A stretch of 64,000 nt of DNA from Bacteroidota bacterium. Its GTDB lineage: Bacteria; Bacteroidota; Bacteroidia; Cytophagales; Cytophagaceae. Made by a program: the position numbers and the translations under genes. Of the stretch, positions 60,867 to 64,000 are shown piece after piece (position 1 is the stretch's first letter; every line of letters starts with the position of its first letter). The DNA lies in NCBI GenBank assembly GCA_023458555.1, contig JAEWYS010000001.1, forward strand, positions 248,001-312,000. Reading direction: 5' to 3'. A model generated the notes under the pieces. The model saw only the letters and a program-made list of their open reading frames with translations. It was not told the origin of the DNA and made no database searches.

Positions 60867-62849
60867 TTGAAATCGACAAAATTTCTGTTCGTATTAATCG
60901 CGGGACTTTTTATGTCTTTATGCGCTATTGCTCAGGATCTGAATGAGCAGCGCTTTGAGCAGATGGAAAAGCAGATGAAGAATCTGGCCGGATCAAATCC
61001 CGGACTGAATGAAAAAGTGGATTTTTCAGTTTCCGGGGCAACTATACAAGAGTTTTTGAGAGGAATTGCTGAGTCAAATGAGTTGAATATCAGTGTTGAC
61101 CCAAGCCTTAATTTCAGGATTTATAATAATTTTACCAATGAGAAGGTAATGAATATTCTTTTGTTCCTGGCAAGAGAGCATAATCTTGATATCAGGTTTA
61201 TTGGAAGTATTATGTCTTTTCATCCCTATACCCCGGTTCCCGAACCTAAGCCGGAAATCAGAGAAAAGGAAATCCGTATGAAATATAACGGATACGGTAA
61301 TCTTCTTACTCTTGATCTTACAAGGGATACTCTCAGCAAAGTAGTTAAAAAAATCACACAGGAAGCCAAAAAGAATGTAATACTGGCCAATGGTCTGGCA
61401 GACCGGACAATCAGTGTATACATTCAGGATGCTCCCTTTGATGATGCCATTGAGAAGATGGCTTATGCAAATAATCTGAAAGTGCGTAAGACAACTGATG
61501 GATTTTATGTAATTGTATCTCCGGAAGAAGGAGAAGAGCTGCTGTTTGAAGAAACTAAAACCAAAAGTCCGTTTAATAATCCGTTTTCCGGAATGGATAA
61601 AAACAGGACGAAGAAGCCTGCGACTTCTTCAGCAACCGGAGCAGCTAATAGCGGTGGAGAGATATTTGTGGATGTTCAGGCAGACAGCCTTGGTAATCCG
61701 ATTTTGTCCGTTGAAGTAATTAATGCTCCGATTACGGAAACAATTAAGTCGGTCAGCGCTGCTGCCGGTATAAGTTATTTTCTGTTTTCTGAAGTAAAAG
61801 GTAATACAACGCTCAGGGTGCTCAATGTACGCTTTGATGAGTTTCTGAAAAAGCTTTTGCAGGGCACAGACTTTACCTACAAGAAAAACAATAATCTGTA
61901 TCTGATCGGTGATCGTAAGCTGGAGGGTTTGAGATCAAATAAAGTACTACAGCTGAAATACAGAAGAGTCAAAGATGTAATGGAAATGATTCCTGCCGAA
62001 ATCAAAAAAGGGGTGGAGGTAAAGGAGTTTATCGAACTGAACAGTATACTTCTTTCCGGAGCACATCCCCAGATTGAGGAAATTGAGGCCTTTGTGGCGG
62101 CGCTTGATCGTGTTGTGCCAATGGTGCTCATTGATGTTATTATTATGGACATCAGAAAATCAAGATCGGTTGTGACGGGACTTAAAGCTGGCTTATCCGA
62201 TTCAGTCCGTACGAATGCTACGCTTTTTCCGGGGGTAGATTTCAACTTTAGCAGCCGTTCGGTCAATAGTTTTCTGTCCTGGCTGGGAACTAATAATGCA
62301 GTTAATCTCGGCCGGGTAAAATCCGATTTTTATGTTAGTCTGAAAGCGCTGGAAGATAATAGTAATGTTGAAGTACGCTCTACTCCCAAACTGTCCACAC
62401 TGAACGGACATAAAGCGACACTTTCTATTGGTAGTACGCGCTATTATAGTATTACTACACAAAACGTGATTGGTACGCTCACACCTCAGACTGTTTTGAC
62501 CAGACAGTTTCAGCAGGTAGAGGCAAATCTTGGTATCACCATTCTGCCCATGGTAAGCGGTGATGACCAGGTTACTCTGGAAATTGATGTCAATAATTCG
62601 GACTTTCTGGATACTCCGGATGATGCGCCGCCGCCCAAGGCAACGAGTCAGTTTAATTCGCTGATCAGGGTGCGCAATGAAGAAATGATTGTACTTGGAG
62701 GACTGGAGCGCTATCAAAAAAGTGAATCCGGGTCGGGTCTGCCGCTTTTGTCAAGAATACCGGTACTTAAATGGATTTTTAGCTCCAGAAATAAATCAAA
62801 AAGCAAAACGATAACAGTAGTTTTTATTAAACCTTCTATTATTCACTAA
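60867..62849 (+). CDS. Secretin (GspD/PilQ-type) with three STN-like repeats
   Basis: The start is a TTG at 60867, giving 660 residues with signal peptide KSTKFLFVLIAGLFMSLCAIA. Three repeats of an STN/N0-like fold are seen at about 50-115 (VDFSVSGATIQEFLRGIA), 147-215 (LTLDLTRDTLSKVVKKIT) and 280-350 (LSVEVINAPITETIKSVS). A KH-like N3 domain follows (VLQLKYRRVKDVMEMIP), then the secretin core with VRSTPKLSTLNGHKATLSIG and RNEEMIVLGGLERYQKSE. It forms the outer-membrane ring. The repeats differ from the N0-N1-N2-N3 layout of typical GspD. Confidence 0.9.
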   Translation: MKSTKFLFVLIAGLFMSLCAIAQDLNEQRFEQMEKQMKNLAGSNPGLNEKVDFSVSGATIQEFLRGIAESNELNISVDPSLNFRIYNNFTNEKVMNILLFLAREHNLDIRFIGSIMSFHPYTPVPEPKPEIREKEIRMKYNGYGNLLTLDLTRDTLSKVVKKITQEAKKNVILANGLADRTISVYIQDAPFDDAIEKMAYANNLKVRKTTDGFYVIVSPEEGEELLFEETKTKSPFNNPFSGMDKNRTKKPATSSATGAANSGGEIFVDVQADSLGNPILSVEVINAPITETIKSVSAAAGISYFLFSEVKGNTTLRVLNVRFDEFLKKLLQGTDFTYKKNNNLYLIGDRKLEGLRSNKVLQLKYRRVKDVMEMIPAEIKKGVEVKEFIELNSILLSGAHPQIEEIEAFVAALDRVVPMVLIDVIIMDIRKSRSVVTGLKAGLSDSVRTNATLFPGVDFNFSSRSVNSFLSWLGTNNAVNLGRVKSDFYVSLKALEDNSNVEVRSTPKLSTLNGHKATLSIGSTRYYSITTQNVIGTLTPQTVLTRQFQQVEANLGITILPMVSGDDQVTLEIDVNNSDFLDTPDDAPPPKATSQFNSLIRVRNEEMIVLGGLERYQKSESGSGLPLLSRIPVLKWIFSSRNKSKSKTITVVFIKPSIIH

Positions 62850-62855
62850 ACAGGT

Positions 62856-64000
62856 ATGCTGGAAAGGCTGAAAGATAGTATTGTCCGATCGGGTAAAGTA
62901 GCGGGTATAGAGCTGGTTATTGAAAGTGATGGCCGGGTTGTGTACCATCTTGTGGTGCTTGAGCGTCGTAAGTCTATAATATCGACTGTTATAAAAAAGA
63001 CAGGTATAACAGATCTTGTCCTGGTTAAGGAATGTATACCGGAACAGGTTCCGGTTGTACTTTCGGTAACGGGTCGGGGGGTACTATTTAAGCAGGTTGC
63101 TACTAACATCGGAAAAAAAGAATTGGTAGAGCAGGCGCTTCCTAATGCTCAGCCAGAGGATTTTTATATTTCTGTACTGGAAGGTCAGGCAGGATTTGTA
63201 TTTCTGGCCCGGAAAGACCGGATTACATCCTATCTTGATGAGCTGGATAAAGCTGGTTTACCTGTTGTCAATCTGTTTCTGGGTATTGCAGGATTATCCC
63301 CTGTTGTACCTTTTATTTCATCGGAGGAATCTGAACTGGTAACGGGTGGATACCGAATCACGATTGCTAATGAACGAACGGCCACTGTGCAGCTTGCCGG
63401 TGGCGCTACTTCGGAAGAAAAAAGCTGCAGGGTCGGGGGAGAAGAAGTACAAACGGTACTGCTCCCGGCATTTGGTGCAGCTTTTGGATGGCTGGTATTT
63501 CATACTGCACCGGAGGATAAAGAAATAGTTGAAAAATACCAGTTGTGGAGAGAAAAACGGGTATTTCGGCGCCTTGGAGCCGGTGCTCTTGTATTTTTTG
63601 CTTCTCTGTTGTTTCTGAATCTGGCAATATTCTTTTATCTGTCCGGTGAAAATGCCGAATTGGGAGCCAGAAACAGCAGCGTGCTCGAAGGAATCAGGAC
63701 GATGGAAAAGCTGGAAGCGGAATTTCAGCAGAAAGAGCATTTCCTCAAAGAAGCAGGCTGGATCAACGCCTCAAAAACCAGCTTCTATGCTGATCAGATT
63801 GCTGCTTCGGTGCCGGCTACCGTATTGCTTAAACGGCTCTCTATTAATCCGGAAGATGTTTCGGAAAGCCGTAAGGAAAAACGGCTGATTTTTGAAGCCG
63901 GGAGCATATTGCTTGAAGGAACCTGCAAGGATCCTGTTGTTCTTAATCCCTGGCTTAGTGAGCTTAAAAGCATGGATTGGGTGACCAAAGTCGTAAGCAG
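62856..64000 (+). CDS. PilM/PilN- or GspL-like inner-membrane assembly protein (3' truncated by window edge)
   Basis: The frame is open from the ATG at 62856 to the window end (381 codons). Residues about 1-235 are soluble with an actin-like feel (GKVAGIELVIESDGRVVYHL), as in PilM or the cytoplasmic half of GspL. One membrane helix follows near residues 238-262 (LVFFASLLFLNLAIFFYL), then a short coiled coil (RTMEKLEAEFQQKEHFLKEA). The periplasmic part (ASVPATVLLKRLSINPED, EGTCKDPVVLNPWLSEL) resembles PilN. It may thus combine PilM and PilN roles in one chain. It follows the secretin gene by 6 bp. Confidence 0.8.
   Translation, partial: MLERLKDSIVRSGKVAGIELVIESDGRVVYHLVVLERRKSIISTVIKKTGITDLVLVKECIPEQVPVVLSVTGRGVLFKQVATNIGKKELVEQALPNAQPEDFYISVLEGQAGFVFLARKDRITSYLDELDKAGLPVVNLFLGIAGLSPVVPFISSEESELVTGGYRITIANERTATVQLAGGATSEEKSCRVGGEEVQTVLLPAFGAAFGWLVFHTAPEDKEIVEKYQLWREKRVFRRLGAGALVFFASLLFLNLAIFFYLSGENAELGARNSSVLEGIRTMEKLEAEFQQKEHFLKEAGWINASKTSFYADQIAASVPATVLLKRLSINPEDVSESRKEKRLIFEAGSILLEGTCKDPVVLNPWLSELKSMDWVTKVVS

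Noticed and set aside
1..64000. Mobile elements, CRISPR arrays, prophage or integrated plasmid
   Set aside because: No transposase, integrase, direct-repeat array or tRNA-flanking attachment duplication was seen on reading the window. The tRNA-Cys has no integrase or duplicated 3' end next to it.

Overview
The window reads as chromosomal DNA of a free-living Bacteroidota bacterium, most likely of the order Cytophagales. Four signs point there. Secreted proteins end in type IX secretion (T9SS) sorting domains of both the A type (PNP-start, about 70 residues) and the B type (TPNGDG-start, gliding-motility-associated). Start codons mostly lack Shine-Dalgarno sequences. Several genes carry the Bacteroidota promoter TAnnTTTG with or without an upstream TTG. 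Families largely confined to this phylum occur (DUF5686, DUF2027-Smr, DUF2279, very large TamB). No insertion sequences, phage genes, CRISPR arrays or rRNA genes were seen, so this is core chromosome with species-specific envelope genes between housekeeping genes.

Layout. 1-10.5 kb: 3' end of ffh; pdhB; an OmpA/TPR lipoprotein; a PspC-domain protein; a leftward group hisS, T9SS type B protein, ybaB, GT2 glycosyltransferase; then the nitrogen pair glnK-amt. 11-20.6 kb: an orphan POTRA/beta-barrel protein, then a tight five-gene operon with two outer-membrane barrels, a jelly-roll lipoprotein, and two proteins that together carry three copies of one unrecognised module of about 145 residues. 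20.7-28.6 kb: aldehyde dehydrogenase, IgGFc-binding-like T9SS protein, YkgJ cysteine-cluster protein, a sigma-54 activator-type response regulator with no DNA-binding domain, RNase P RNA (minus strand), DUF2027-Smr protein, DUF2279 lipoprotein. 28.6-38.8 kb: giant tamB head-to-head with tsaD, then smpB, an NlpC/P60 hydrolase, rpsA behind a structured leader, tRNA-Cys and two small envelope proteins. 39-52.5 kb: parC, a SanA-like protein, a DUF5686 protein, a TPR lipoprotein, thrS, infC-rpmI-rplT, rpe, an LpoB-like lipoprotein and its COG3014-type neighbour. 52.5-57.9 kb: three leftward T9SS cargo genes (beta-propeller, Kelch, malectin). 58.5-64 kb: a rightward type II secretion / type IV pilus-like operon (pseudopilin, minimal prepilin peptidase, GspE ATPase, secretin, PilM/PilN-like protein) that runs off the window.

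The housekeeping genes cover translation and tRNA modification (hisS, thrS, infC, rpmI, rplT, rpsA, smpB, tsaD, tRNA-Cys, rnpB), protein export (ffh, tamB, T2SS-like) and metabolism (pdhB, rpe, glnK-amt, aldehyde dehydrogenase). The accessory genes are mostly surface proteins. Their T9SS cargo, malectin, Kelch and jelly-roll folds suggest glycan binding or adhesion; that is inference from fold.

The observations I rate highest are the H-type pseudoknot in the rpsA leader, the five-gene barrel/jelly-roll operon with its triplicated module, the secretin with three apparent STN-like repeats, and infC with a TTG start behind a full AGGAGG.
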